Source of the DNA: Acidimicrobiia bacterium
GTDB lineage: Bacteria; Actinomycetota; Acidimicrobiia; Acidimicrobiales; Poriferisodalaceae
Assembly: GCA_022822525.1 (NCBI GenBank)
Contig: JAJEBN010000109.1
Location: 1 to 64,000 of the forward strand
DNA length: 64,000 bases
Direction of reading: 5' to 3'
Shown here piece after piece: positions 44,515 through 54,009 of the stretch (position 1 is its first letter; the number at the start of each line of letters is the position of its first letter). The translations under genes and the position numbers were made by a program. The notes under the pieces are model-generated. The model was not told where the DNA came from. It made no database searches and worked only from the letters and a program-made list of their open reading frames with translations.

Positions 44515-45648
44515 ATGTTCGAATGGCTCGGCATCGGGCACCTGACCGAACTCACTGCGGGCGAGGCGGTGCTGGGCTTTCTCACGCCGCTGCTGGTGAT
44601 GGCCGCCTTCTTCGTGCTGCACATGGTGCTGCCCGGCCGTCACGTCCCCGGCTACGTGATCGACGCCGAGACAGGCCAGCCCCGCAGCTACCGCCTCAAC
44701 GGGCTGCTGGTGTTTGTGGTGGCTCAGGCGATCTGGTGGTTCGAGCTCACCGGCATGCCACGCGACTGGTTCTACCGCTCATCGCTGTACGCCGTGGCGG
44801 GCGGCACGGTGCTGGCCGTCATCATGACGTTGATCGCCGTGTTCAGCCAGCCCGAGGGCGAGGTCAAGAACAAGTTCCTGGCGTGCTGGTTCGGGCGCGC
44901 CCAGGAGATGCAGTGGTTCAACAACCGCTTCGACCTCAAGATGTACTTCTACATCGTCGGCGGCACGATGCTGTCGCTCAACGCCTTCTCCGGCGCGGCC
45001 TGGCACTACGACAACTTCGACGACCCGAATCCGGGGGCGTACCTCTTCGCAGCGTTCTTCACCTTCTACGTGTTCGACTACTTCGTGTTCGAGCGGGTGC
45101 AGCTCTACACATTCGACATCATCTACGAGCGCCTCGGGTTCAAGATGTTCTGGGGCGGCTTGTTCGTCTACGGCTGGATGTTCATCATCCCGATGTGGGG
45201 CATGGCAGTGCATCCCGATCCGGGCCACTCAGGGGGCTGGCGGGTGCTGTGGCTGATCGGCGCACCGGCGATGTACGTGCTGGGCTGGTGCATCGCCCGG
45301 GGCGCCAACATGCAGAAGTACACGTTCAAGCGGTGGCCCGAGCGCAGCTTCCTGGGCATCAAGCCCGAGATCATCGAAGCCGGCGAGCGCAAGATTCTCT
45401 GCAACGGCTTCTGGGGCGCATCCCGCCATCCCAACTACATGGGCGAAGTGTTCTACGGGCTGGGCCTCGCCCTGGCGTGGGGCCACTTCGGCAATCTGTG
45501 GGCGTGGCTCTACCTGATCTATGTCTTCGCGCTGTTCAGTTACCGGCAGATGGACGACGACCGGCGCTGTGCGCAGAAGTACGGCCCCGCCAAATGGGCC
45601 GAGTACCGCGAGCGGGTGCCCTACCGGATCATCCCCCGCATCTACTGA
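44515..45648 (+). CDS. ERG4/ERG24 (sterol C14/C7 reductase)-like integral membrane protein, copy 2
   Basis: 377 aa, same length as copy 1; RKILCNGFWGASRHPNYMGEVFYGLGLALAWGHFGNLWAWLYLIYVFALFSYRQMDDDRRCAQKYGPAKWAEYRERVPYRIIPRIY. Confidence 0.82.
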   Translation: MFEWLGIGHLTELTAGEAVLGFLTPLLVMAAFFVLHMVLPGRHVPGYVIDAETGQPRSYRLNGLLVFVVAQAIWWFELTGMPRDWFYRSSLYAVAGGTVLAVIMTLIAVFSQPEGEVKNKFLACWFGRAQEMQWFNNRFDLKMYFYIVGGTMLSLNAFSGAAWHYDNFDDPNPGAYLFAAFFTFYVFDYFVFERVQLYTFDIIYERLGFKMFWGGLFVYGWMFIIPMWGMAVHPDPGHSGGWRVLWLIGAPAMYVLGWCIARGANMQKYTFKRWPERSFLGIKPEIIEAGERKILCNGFWGASRHPNYMGEVFYGLGLALAWGHFGNLWAWLYLIYVFALFSYRQMDDDRRCAQKYGPAKWAEYRERVPYRIIPRIY

Positions 45649-45681
45649 CCCGATCTGCGAGCCGGCCGATGTTGACCTCGG

Positions 45682-45755
45682 TGGGCGCTGCAGGACTCGA
45701 ACCTGCGACCCCCTCCTTGTAAGGGAGGTGCTCTCGCCAGCTGAGCTAAGCGCCC
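45682..45755 (-). tRNA. tRNA-Val (TAC)
   Basis: Cloverleaf GGGCGCTTAGCTCAGCTGGCGAGAGCACCTCCCTTACAAGGAGGGGGTCGCAGGTTCGAGTCCTGCAGCGCCCA; anticodon loop CTTACAA. Confidence 0.95.
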
Positions 45756-45775
45756 CCGCAGCCGGGCTTGGGAGG

Positions 45776-46615
45776 CTACCGGCCGTCGCCTGAGCCAGAC
45801 CCCGGCTGGCGGGTGCGTCCGAGCAGCGCTGCCAGCTCGGGCGTGCTGGCGGCCATGGGGCCCCGGCGCTCGCTGTGGCTGAGGTGGAAGAGCTCGGCGC
45901 CGTCGGCCTCGCCGGTCCAGGCGCCCGCCTCGCTGCAGATGAGCACGCCCGCGGCGTAGTCCCACACTCCGTGGTTGGAGTTGAGGTCGAGGTACGCATC
46001 GAGCCGGCCGCAGGCCACCGCACACAGGTCGAGCGCGGCGGAACCCAGCACCCGCACCTGCCACACCGGCAGGTCGGCGCCGGGACGGCCCGAGACGCCG
46101 ATCACCGCCCGTTCGCCGCTGGTGCGCCCGCTGGGCGAGATGGGGACCCCGTCGAGATGCGCTCCCCCGCCCGCGGCGGCCGTGAATTCCTCGCCCGTGA
46201 CGAGGTGCCGCACCAACCCCGCGACCGGCCCCAGTCCGGCGGCCGGCGTCACCGCAGTGCCGTCGAGTCGGGGCTCGGCACCACCGATGCTGCTGTCGAC
46301 GACGCACAGGCTGATGCAGTAGTGCGGGATGCGGCGGGATGCATTGGTCGAACCGTCCACCGGGTCGACGATGACGGTCTCGCCGCCCGATCCAGCACGC
46401 AGGCCGGATTCCTCGCTCAGCACACCCACGCCCGCCGCATCGAGCACCTCGAGAGCGGCGGCATCGGCGACTTGGTCGAGCGCGTACTGGTCGGGCCGCT
46501 CGCCGCCGTCGCGCCAACGATCGAAGGGGGCCAGCGCCGCCTCGACCGAGTCGGCAGTGCGCCGCAGCAGCTCCAGCCAGCCGTCAGGGTCTGATTTCAC
46601 GGGGCCTGATGTCAC
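45776..46615 (-). CDS. Inositol monophosphatase family protein (SuhB-like)
   Basis: VLSEESGLRAGSGGETVIVDPVDGSTNASRRIPHYCISLCVVD...; ...GVWDYAAGVLICSEAGAWTG. Confidence 0.92.
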   Translation of the reverse strand: MTSGPVKSDPDGWLELLRRTADSVEAALAPFDRWRDGGERPDQYALDQVADAAALEVLDAAGVGVLSEESGLRAGSGGETVIVDPVDGSTNASRRIPHYCISLCVVDSSIGGAEPRLDGTAVTPAAGLGPVAGLVRHLVTGEEFTAAAGGGAHLDGVPISPSGRTSGERAVIGVSGRPGADLPVWQVRVLGSAALDLCAVACGRLDAYLDLNSNHGVWDYAAGVLICSEAGAWTGEADGAELFHLSHSERRGPMAASTPELAALLGRTRQPGSGSGDGR

Positions 46616-46685
46616 GCGTCGAATGGTGCCATCTCAGACCTATAGCCTCCGCGGATCATCCCGGCGCCGCGTGGGGAGTCACCCG

Positions 46686-47255
46686 ATGGCAGCGATCGAC
46701 ATCACCGGATACATGGCGAGCCTGAAGGATCACGCTCACTCGCACGGCTTTCACATCCACGACGAGCGGCAGTACATCGAGTCTTACAGCCTGCGCCAGA
46801 CCTGGGAGGTGGATCTCCATCCCGCAGAGGCATGCGGCGGGCCGCTGGACCTGCACCTCACTCTCGAAGCTGATCCGCGCACGCTGCTGTCGTTCGAGGA
46901 CATCCTGTGGGCGACGCCCGAGGACGACCTCCCGCCCGACGAATTCTGGCTGCCGCTGCTGTTCACCTGGGCGCTGCCGCCGCTCGACCACAGCCCCGAC
47001 ATGCTGGTGCTGGCGACCGACCTGGCGGGCTTGGGCGGGACAGCGCTGCCCGTGGAGGTGTCGGCCATCGACTCGCTGACATCGGTGACCGACCCCGCCA
47101 AGCGGACGCTCATGATCGTGGCGCGCAAGGAGCTGTCGCTGCAGGCGCTGCTGCGGGGCGAAGACGAGATGTGCGAGCCGTTCGACCGCTGCACCAAGAT
47201 CTGCGACTACCTGCTGCACCACGCGCAGGACTGGTACGACGAGGTCCCTGCGTAG
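46686..47255 (+). CDS. Hypothetical protein
   Basis: ORF MAAIDITGYMASLKDHAHSHGFHIHDERQYIESYSLRQTWEVDLHP...; no family recognised. Confidence 0.65.
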   Translation: MAAIDITGYMASLKDHAHSHGFHIHDERQYIESYSLRQTWEVDLHPAEACGGPLDLHLTLEADPRTLLSFEDILWATPEDDLPPDEFWLPLLFTWALPPLDHSPDMLVLATDLAGLGGTALPVEVSAIDSLTSVTDPAKRTLMIVARKELSLQALLRGEDEMCEPFDRCTKICDYLLHHAQDWYDEVPA

Positions 47256-47408
47256 CGCCGATTCGCTCCAGCCCGCCGCCTGTGCCGGACCGATGCGCTC
47301 GCCTCTTTGTGTATTTGCCGCTGCACTCCAACAGGACTGCCGATTGCGGTGCGGATGCGAGGCCTGGTCGCTTGCGGGCGCAGGTTCTGCTGGTCGTGCT
47401 CGGTCTGC

Positions 47409-48683
47409 CTAGCCGGGAAGAATCGGCGGCGGAGCGCGGCGCGGGGTGCCGTTGGGTGGTGTGTCGATGACCCAGTGGCGTTGGTGGTGGTCGATGTGGC
47501 AGGGCTCGCACAGCATTGCGAGGTTCGGGATGTCTGTAAGTCCGTCATCCTCGTAGTGCTGGATGTGATGGGCGTGACAGCGTTCGGAGTGGGTGGCGCA
47601 ACTGATGCAGCCTCCGTCGCGGATAGCCAGCACGATGCGCTGGGCGTCGTTGGCACTACGAGCCCGCCCCAACGCCAGTTCAGCCCAATCGCTCTTGAAG
47701 ACCGCCGGCAGCACCTTGGCATCGGCTGCGAGTTCGGCAAGCTGTCGCGCTGACAACGGGGTGCCGTCGTCGAGCCGAGGGTTATCGAGCTGGCCCGTCA
47801 CGACGTCGTAGTCGGTAACGATCACCAGGCTCGCCTGAGGCTTCTGGCGGCCCAAGATCAGATCGCAGAGTGCATCTGCATTGCGCTGTGGAAACGTGAG
47901 CTCGATGACGTCGTCTTGCTGGCGCACTGCCCGCTCAGCAGCCGCGAGCTGCTGACTGATCTGTCGGCCCGTGATGAAATCGAGATCCGCTCGCAGGTGC
48001 CACATCCCGTCATCGCCCAACAACATCGAGCAACGGCGCTCCTCGCGTTGCAGCGCCAGTTCGGCATCGGCCGGCGTGCGATCATTGGCTGCGGCCTCGG
48101 CTTCGAGATCGGCGTACACCTGCAGGCTCTCGTAGGCCAGCGTGTGACGAGCAATGACATCTGACGGATAGGCCCGGCACAGTTCCAAGAAATCGCTCTC
48201 GCTACGACGGTGCTTCTTTGGCGATTCCCGTGCGATCACCTTGGCATGGGACATCTGAATCTCACCGGCGCACAGCGCCTCGAGCGTGTCGGTGAACTCG
48301 TGCTGCACCAGTGCCTCCGCGAGGCGCGCCTCGCTACGTGCCTGCGCTGAGTTCATCCTCGTGTATTGACGCAGTTGCCAGGCAGCTGACTGAGCACCAT
48401 CCCGGGAGACCAGCTCGCTAAGCACCGCCGCATAGCGGCCTTCCAGCCGGGCACGCTCGGCCACCAGATCCACCAGAACCTCAACCAACTCGCCGTGGCT
48501 CAAGGCCTCGAGGCCAGAACCGGTCGTACCGTTGACGGCTCCGCCGACGCCACTGCTCCAATCCGCTATCGCATCGTCACCAAACGAAGCAAACGGCGCT
48601 GCCGCATCGTCTTCGGAGAGGGCTACCGGAGCGTCCACCAACATGGAGTAAGCATACATTCGTATGTATCCAAAAGCAAACAT
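47409..48683 (-). CDS. DUF222/HNH endonuclease (13E12-repeat-type)
   Basis: HNH region ISCATHSERCHAHHIQHYEDDGLTDIPNLAMLCEPCHIDHHQRHW; upstream helical region with ARSEARLAEALV...YAVYADLEAEAA-like layout. Confidence 0.85.
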   Translation of the reverse strand: MFAFGYIRMYAYSMLVDAPVALSEDDAAAPFASFGDDAIADWSSGVGGAVNGTTGSGLEALSHGELVEVLVDLVAERARLEGRYAAVLSELVSRDGAQSAAWQLRQYTRMNSAQARSEARLAEALVQHEFTDTLEALCAGEIQMSHAKVIARESPKKHRRSESDFLELCRAYPSDVIARHTLAYESLQVYADLEAEAAANDRTPADAELALQREERRCSMLLGDDGMWHLRADLDFITGRQISQQLAAAERAVRQQDDVIELTFPQRNADALCDLILGRQKPQASLVIVTDYDVVTGQLDNPRLDDGTPLSARQLAELAADAKVLPAVFKSDWAELALGRARSANDAQRIVLAIRDGGCISCATHSERCHAHHIQHYEDDGLTDIPNLAMLCEPCHIDHHQRHWVIDTPPNGTPRRAPPPILPG

Positions 48684-48715
48684 TCGCGCGACACAATTTC
48701 AGTGCCACGCCAAAG

Positions 48716-50251
48716 TCAGGACGGGTGATCCCAGCTCTGAGTGAGATGGAGCGTGCCGTAGCGGTCGTACACCTCTGCTGTGCGCGAAGCCAAGTCGACG
48801 ATGATCGGGCGGCGGAGGTTTTCCGTGCGCCGTCCACCGAGATGGGCCTGCGCACTTGACCTATTCAGAACCACGCGCTGGCCCCAAACCTGAACGCCGA
48901 GCACGTTCCAGCCGCCACCGGTCAGCACCACAGGGAAGAACTCGACGATCTCGCCTGAGGTGCCATCTACACGAGCAAGCACATACAGGCGGGTGCCACT
49001 CTTGTCGGAGAACGCCGTCGAGCCGACAACGAAGTCCTCGCCGACAGGCACGATCAGTCTCGGGCAAGACAATGACTCCGGGCGGTCGAAACAGTCGCCA
49101 TCAAAGTCGTCGGATCGCCTGATGAAGGGCAGCTCGACGCTCGTCTCTGGCTCTACGGCAACAGCCGAGTTCCACTGGTCGCCATCTGTGCTGTTGAAGC
49201 CGTAGATCGCTTCCGGCGTAATCGCCTTCGGTTCGAACCCCCACTCGTAGCCGCCCACATCATCGAGCGGCAGCGATTCTGAGCTCAGTAAGCCCCTCCG
49301 ATGGAGCACCTCACGGTAGTTGGGGTTGCAGCCGACACACTCATCTTCATCTTCGGGCCATTCGATGGTCGTGTACAGAACGACCGGCGAACCCTCTACG
49401 ACAGTGACACCGAAGTAGATCAAGAATCCCCCATCTCCGAACGCGACGCTGTCTGTAAGCAGTGCCGTTGGTTCGTCAGCGCCTGCCGGCCACCAGCGCA
49501 GTTCACGGCTGCGCGTGGAATCCCCGATCTGTTCGTAGACGATGCCTCCTCCGCCATCGGGATAGACATTTCGGACGGGCTGGTCAAACGCCCATTCACG
49601 CTTCAGGGCCCCATCAGGTGCGAAGGCCTGCACCTCGCATGCACCGTGAAACACCAGTTCGGCACCGTCAAGTGACGACAGTGCAGCCGGTGCGATGGGC
49701 GCATCGCCAGCGTTGAGCCCGACGGCCTTGCGAGGGACAATGATCGGCGTTCCCTCCCATGTGTCACCGTCGTCGTACGCCACGAGAGGTGGAGGAACCA
49801 GCTGCTCGCACCGTTCATCGCGAGACGACTCGGCTTCAGTCTCGACACCCTCAGGCTCTGCTTGGGACCCGGCACCAGTGGCACCTGGGTCTGTTTCCGG
49901 CTGAGAATCTTCGGTCTGGCCAGCCGTTCCTGCATTCGTGATCGACTCATCATGGGACTCGTCGGCTTCCGGTGATTCTGCGTCCTCAATGGGCGCCGGG
50001 ACCGATGACACCGGCACTGGGAGAGAGTCCCGAGGGCTGTCGGCAGCCGGTCTTGCTGCAGCGCTTGTTGTTGAGGAAGCCGAAGGGGCTTCCGGCTGGC
50101 TGCTCACGAACGTATCCGGTGCGAGCGATGAGTCTTGCGGCGTCTCACTAGAACAACTCGCAACGAGGAAGATGCATGCACACAGGATCGTCCGCCAGCA
50201 CCATGACATCGCTATCGGGCCGTCGGCCAACGAAGGGGAAATTTTGATCAA
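48716..50251 (-). CDS. Hypothetical secreted lipoprotein (start probably at 50209)
   Basis: MSWCWRTILCACIFLVASCSSETPQ lipobox, Ser/Glu/Asp-rich linker, then a globular domain of unknown family. Confidence 0.7.
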   Translation of the reverse strand: MIKISPSLADGPIAMSWCWRTILCACIFLVASCSSETPQDSSLAPDTFVSSQPEAPSASSTTSAAARPAADSPRDSLPVPVSSVPAPIEDAESPEADESHDESITNAGTAGQTEDSQPETDPGATGAGSQAEPEGVETEAESSRDERCEQLVPPPLVAYDDGDTWEGTPIIVPRKAVGLNAGDAPIAPAALSSLDGAELVFHGACEVQAFAPDGALKREWAFDQPVRNVYPDGGGGIVYEQIGDSTRSRELRWWPAGADEPTALLTDSVAFGDGGFLIYFGVTVVEGSPVVLYTTIEWPEDEDECVGCNPNYREVLHRRGLLSSESLPLDDVGGYEWGFEPKAITPEAIYGFNSTDGDQWNSAVAVEPETSVELPFIRRSDDFDGDCFDRPESLSCPRLIVPVGEDFVVGSTAFSDKSGTRLYVLARVDGTSGEIVEFFPVVLTGGGWNVLGVQVWGQRVVLNRSSAQAHLGGRRTENLRRPIIVDLASRTAEVYDRYGTLHLTQSWDHPS

Positions 50252-51414
50252 TCGTCGGCGCGGATGACTACTCCGGCCTCGTTCACCCGACCCGAGGCGA
50301 TGTTGCGCTCAAGTGCCTCGGCGGCATCGTCGGTGCCCACGGGATAGAAGCAGCGGTACGAGTGAGTAACGTCGGGCTCGCCGCCGCCGCCGTCGCTGCC
50401 ACCAGTGCCGTCGCCGGTGATCGCTGACCGAGACCGGGTCGGTGCCGGTACCTCGATAAGCGCCGGTTCCTCGGCGTAGCACAGGTCTTGCGCGTACTTG
50501 CAGCGGGGAGCGAACTTGCAGCCGGACGGCAGATCCGTCATCTGGGGCGGCTGCCCGCCGATGATCTCGAGGCGTGCATGGCTGTCGTCGCTGACCTTGG
50601 GGATCGACCGGAACAGCGCCTCGGTGTAGGGCATCCTCATGTCGCTGAACAGCGTGGCGGTGGGTGCGCGCTCCACGATCCGCCCTGCGTACATCACGAT
50701 GATCTCGTCGGTGCGGCCAGCCACGATTCCCAGGTCGTGGGTGATGAGCACCAGTGACATGTTGCGCTCGGCCCGCTGGGCTTCGAGCAGGTCCAGGATC
50801 TGGGCTTGCACAGTGACGTCCAGTGCTGTGGTCGGCTCGTCCGCGATGAGCAGACGCGGGCTGCACGCCAGGGCGATGGCGATCACGATGCGCTGGCGCA
50901 TCCCGCCCGAGAGCTGATGGGGGTACTCGTCGATGCGCCGGTGCGGCTCGGGAATGCCCACTTCTTCGAGCAAGTCGAACGCCGCGCTGCGTGCTGCGCG
51001 CGCCGAGAGATCCCGGTGCACGCGCAGGCCCTCGCCCACCTGCTTGCCGATCTTCATCACCGGATTCAGCGAGCCGAGCGGATCCTGGAAGACCATGGCG
51101 AGCTGTGGCCCCCACATCTCGAGCAGCTCGCGGCGGCCGAGCGACATCATGTCGATGCCGTCGAAGCTCACGCTGCCGGTCGAGGTCACCCGGGACTTGG
51201 GCAGCAGCCGCATGATGGACCTCGACATGACCGACTTGCCCGAGCCCGACTCCCCCACCACACCCAAGCGCGCTCCCCGGCGCAGCGACCACCCGACCCC
51301 GTCGACGGCCACCAACGGGCCCACCGCGGTGTGGAAGGTGGTGCGCAGCTCAGCGACGTCGAGCAGCGGTCGCCCGTCAGACCCCGGCAGATCCGGCACC
51401 GAGGCGTCGCTCAC
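50248..51414 (-). CDS. Oligopeptide/dipeptide ABC transporter ATP-binding protein (OppD/DppD-like)
   Basis: [21 protein letters not shown]...[35 protein letters not shown]-terminal [15 protein letters not shown]. Confidence 0.93.
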   Translation of the reverse strand: MSDASVPDLPGSDGRPLLDVAELRTTFHTAVGPLVAVDGVGWSLRRGARLGVVGESGSGKSVMSRSIMRLLPKSRVTSTGSVSFDGIDMMSLGRRELLEMWGPQLAMVFQDPLGSLNPVMKIGKQVGEGLRVHRDLSARAARSAAFDLLEEVGIPEPHRRIDEYPHQLSGGMRQRIVIAIALACSPRLLIADEPTTALDVTVQAQILDLLEAQRAERNMSLVLITHDLGIVAGRTDEIIVMYAGRIVERAPTATLFSDMRMPYTEALFRSIPKVSDDSHARLEIIGGQPPQMTDLPSGCKFAPRCKYAQDLCYAEEPALIEVPAPTRSRSAITGDGTGGSDGGGGEPDVTHSYRCFYPVGTDDAAEALERNIASGRVNEAGVVIRADD

Positions 51415-53123
51415 GACTCGTCCCGCGAGGCCGACGCCATCTCGACGCGCACAGGTGCCGTTTCGCCGACGAGCGGCGTGTGACAGGCGACGAACCGCCC
51501 GGGTGCGATCTCGCGCATCTCGGGCTCCTCGTCGGCACAGCGCTGCGCCGCGTGCGGGCAGCGAGTGCGGAACCGGCAGCCCGACGGCGGGTCCATCGGC
51601 GAGGGCAGCTCGCCGCCGATGCGTCCCGACCCCAGCTCCGCCTCCGGATCAGGCTGCGGGATCGCCGCCAGCAGCAACTCCGTGTAGGGATGCGCGGGTG
51701 CATCGAACATCGCATCGGGTTCGCTGACCTCGCACAGCTTGCCCAGATACATCACCGCTACCCGGTCGCTCACGTTCTTGACGACCGCCAGGTCGTGCGC
51801 GATGAAGATCAGCGTCAAGCCCATGAGGTTCTTGAGGTCTTCGAGCAGGTTGAGAATCTGCGCCTGCACCGAGACGTCCAGCGACGACACCGGCTCGTCG
51901 CAGATGATCACCTGCGGCACGCTCACCAGCGCACGGGCGATCGAGAGCCGCTGCGCCTGACCGCCGGAGAACTCCCACGGTCGGCGGTCCATGGCGTCGT
52001 CGGGGTTGATGCCGACGTATTCGAGCACCTCACGCACCCGGGGCTCGGCTCGTTCGCGCTCGGCGTCGCGGTTCACCCGGTAACGCCGCAGGACCCATCG
52101 GAACAGGAGGGCGTCGACGACCGCCGAGGCCACCAGCACCGCCAGCTTGATGCCTCCGTCAAGACCAGCGACGTAGAAGACCTGCAGGACCACCATGGCG
52201 CTCAGCGTCGTTGCGACGCCGCTGGCACCTGCCCGCTCGGGCTTCGCAAGCGACAGCACGAGCCAGACCGCCAGCACGGCGGTGAGCAGGATCAGCCCGC
52301 CGGAGTTCAGCCATTTCGCCCAGCCCCCGAAACTCGACCAGGTGCGCCACAGCATGAAGGCACTCGCGCCCGTGGTGACGACCACACCCGCGAGCCCGAC
52401 AGCGCTGGACACCTCACCGAACTGGCGCGACATCAAGCCAAAGGGCAGCATCACTGCCAGCAGTACCCAGATCAGGCCCCCCAGCAGGGCAATAGCGCCG
52501 GCCAGCAGCAACAGCGCGAGCGTCGGGAAGCCGATGATCGCTGCAGGTACCTGCGTCCAGCCCAGCCACCCCTCGGCGGCGCGATCCTCGACGGTCTCGG
52601 AGAGTATCCACAGCACGAACGCCACCGAGGCCAGCCGGCCCACGATGCGCAGCGGAGCTGCAGCTCGCCGCAACAGGCTTTGCAGCAGCTCGCCGATGCG
52701 TTCCTGCCACACCGCCATCGCGGTCCGCCTCGACACGTTCTCCAGGGCGATGAACAGCGGCTCGGCCACGATGTCGCGCACGCGGCGGCGGGGGTTCAGC
52801 GACGAGATCGGATCCTGGTAGATCATCTGCAGCCGCGGCCGCACCTCGCGAATGGCGTCCTCGTCGAGTTCGGTCAGCTCTTGGCCGGCGAGCTGCACGG
52901 TGCCCGAGGTGGGCCGTGGCAGCTGCAGGATCGCCCGCCCAGTCGTGCTCTTGCCGCAGCCCGACTCGCCGACCAGCCCGAGGGTCTCGCCCTCGGCCAA
53001 GTCGAGCGACACACCCGAGACCGCGTACACCGTCCGGCCGCCGGCCGCGGGGAACTCGACTACCAGATCCCGTGCGCTCAGGAGCGCATCCGGGCGCAGA
53101 TGGGCGTTTCCGCTGCCTGCCAT
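51411..53123 (-). CDS. Oligopeptide-type ABC ATP-binding protein (OppF-like) with a large internal membrane-spanning insertion
   Basis: Walker A GESGCGKST, Q-loop QMIYQDPISSLNP, then ~235 aa of multi-pass hydrophobic sequence, then FSGGQAQRLSIARALVSVPQVIICDEPVSSLDVS and H-loop IAHDLAVV in one open frame. Confidence 0.92.
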   Translation of the reverse strand: MAGSGNAHLRPDALLSARDLVVEFPAAGGRTVYAVSGVSLDLAEGETLGLVGESGCGKSTTGRAILQLPRPTSGTVQLAGQELTELDEDAIREVRPRLQMIYQDPISSLNPRRRVRDIVAEPLFIALENVSRRTAMAVWQERIGELLQSLLRRAAAPLRIVGRLASVAFVLWILSETVEDRAAEGWLGWTQVPAAIIGFPTLALLLLAGAIALLGGLIWVLLAVMLPFGLMSRQFGEVSSAVGLAGVVVTTGASAFMLWRTWSSFGGWAKWLNSGGLILLTAVLAVWLVLSLAKPERAGASGVATTLSAMVVLQVFYVAGLDGGIKLAVLVASAVVDALLFRWVLRRYRVNRDAERERAEPRVREVLEYVGINPDDAMDRRPWEFSGGQAQRLSIARALVSVPQVIICDEPVSSLDVSVQAQILNLLEDLKNLMGLTLIFIAHDLAVVKNVSDRVAVMYLGKLCEVSEPDAMFDAPAHPYTELLLAAIPQPDPEAELGSGRIGGELPSPMDPPSGCRFRTRCPHAAQRCADEEPEMREIAPGRFVACHTPLVGETAPVRVEMASASRDES

Positions 53124-53178
53124 CAGATACCAGCCCTCACAACCGGGACCTCGCAGCCCTGGCTTCGCAGCACGGCCC

Positions 53179-54009
53179 TCACAGGACCGACTCCCTCGGC
53201 TCGAAGTACTGCTGCAGCTTGTCGCCCACGAAGTTGAGCGCCAGCACCGTCACAAACATGACGATTGCGGGCATCAGGCTGATGTGCGCGGCCACATCGA
53301 GATTGGTGCGCCCCTTGTTGATCATGTCGCCCCAGGTGGGTGTCGGCGGCGGGACACTCAGGCCCAGGAACGCCACCGAGCCCTCCACGACGATCAGGCC
53401 CGCCATGATGATGAGCGAGTAGCTGACGAACGAGGGCGCCACATTCGGCAGGATCTCGCGGAACAGCACCCTGCCGTCTCGGGCCCCGAGCGTGCGGGCC
53501 GCGAGCACGAAATCCTGCCCGGCCCAGCTCAAGGTGGCGGCACGCACCACTCGTGCGATCGGAGCGATCGATAGCAGCACGAACGTGAACACCAGGATGA
53601 AGATGCGCCGCTTCGCTTCGCCGTCCAGGAACAGCACCAACGCCAAGAAAAGGATCAGCGGCGGGATCACCAGCGTTGCGTTCAGCGTGGCCGTAAGCCA
53701 ACGATCGACCCGGCTGCTGAAGTAGCCCGAGACCATGCCGAGCAGGCCGCCGATCACCAGCGCCAGCACGGTGCCGACGGTCGAGATCACCAGGCTCACC
53801 TGCGCCCCGTAGATGACGCGGCTGAAGACATCCCTGCCGACCCCGTCGTTGCCGAACCAGTGAGTCAGGCTGGGCCCCTGTTTCGAGGTGCCCGGGAAGG
53901 TCTCGGCGGGGTCCTTGATGGGCAGCACGTCGGCGAACACGGCCGCAAGGGCGAGCACGACGAGGTATGCCACCGCCAGCCAGAAGATGAATCCCAGCCG
54001 CTTACGCAC
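53179..54009 (-). CDS. Oligopeptide/dipeptide ABC transporter permease (OppC/DppC-like)
   Basis: WFGNDGVGRDVFSRVIYGAQVSLVISTVGTVLALVIGGLLGMVSGYFSS...GARDGRVLFREILPNVAPSFVSYS. Confidence 0.93.
   Translation of the reverse strand: MRKRLGFIFWLAVAYLVVLALAAVFADVLPIKDPAETFPGTSKQGPSLTHWFGNDGVGRDVFSRVIYGAQVSLVISTVGTVLALVIGGLLGMVSGYFSSRVDRWLTATLNATLVIPPLILFLALVLFLDGEAKRRIFILVFTFVLLSIAPIARVVRAATLSWAGQDFVLAARTLGARDGRVLFREILPNVAPSFVSYSLIIMAGLIVVEGSVAFLGLSVPPPTPTWGDMINKGRTNLDVAAHISLMPAIVMFVTVLALNFVGDKLQQYFEPRESVL

Noticed and set aside
43323-45722. 799-aa plus-strand ORF overlapping the ERG24-like genes
   Set aside because: Arg/Gly/Ala-rich out-of-frame shadow ORF of high-GC coding sequence; the two 377-aa membrane proteins in another frame are clearly the real genes.
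51480-53237. 585-aa plus-strand ORF opposite the membrane-inserted ATPase
   Set aside because: Antisense shadow ORF without domain features; does not explain the insertion, which is in the minus-strand frame with intact NBD motifs.
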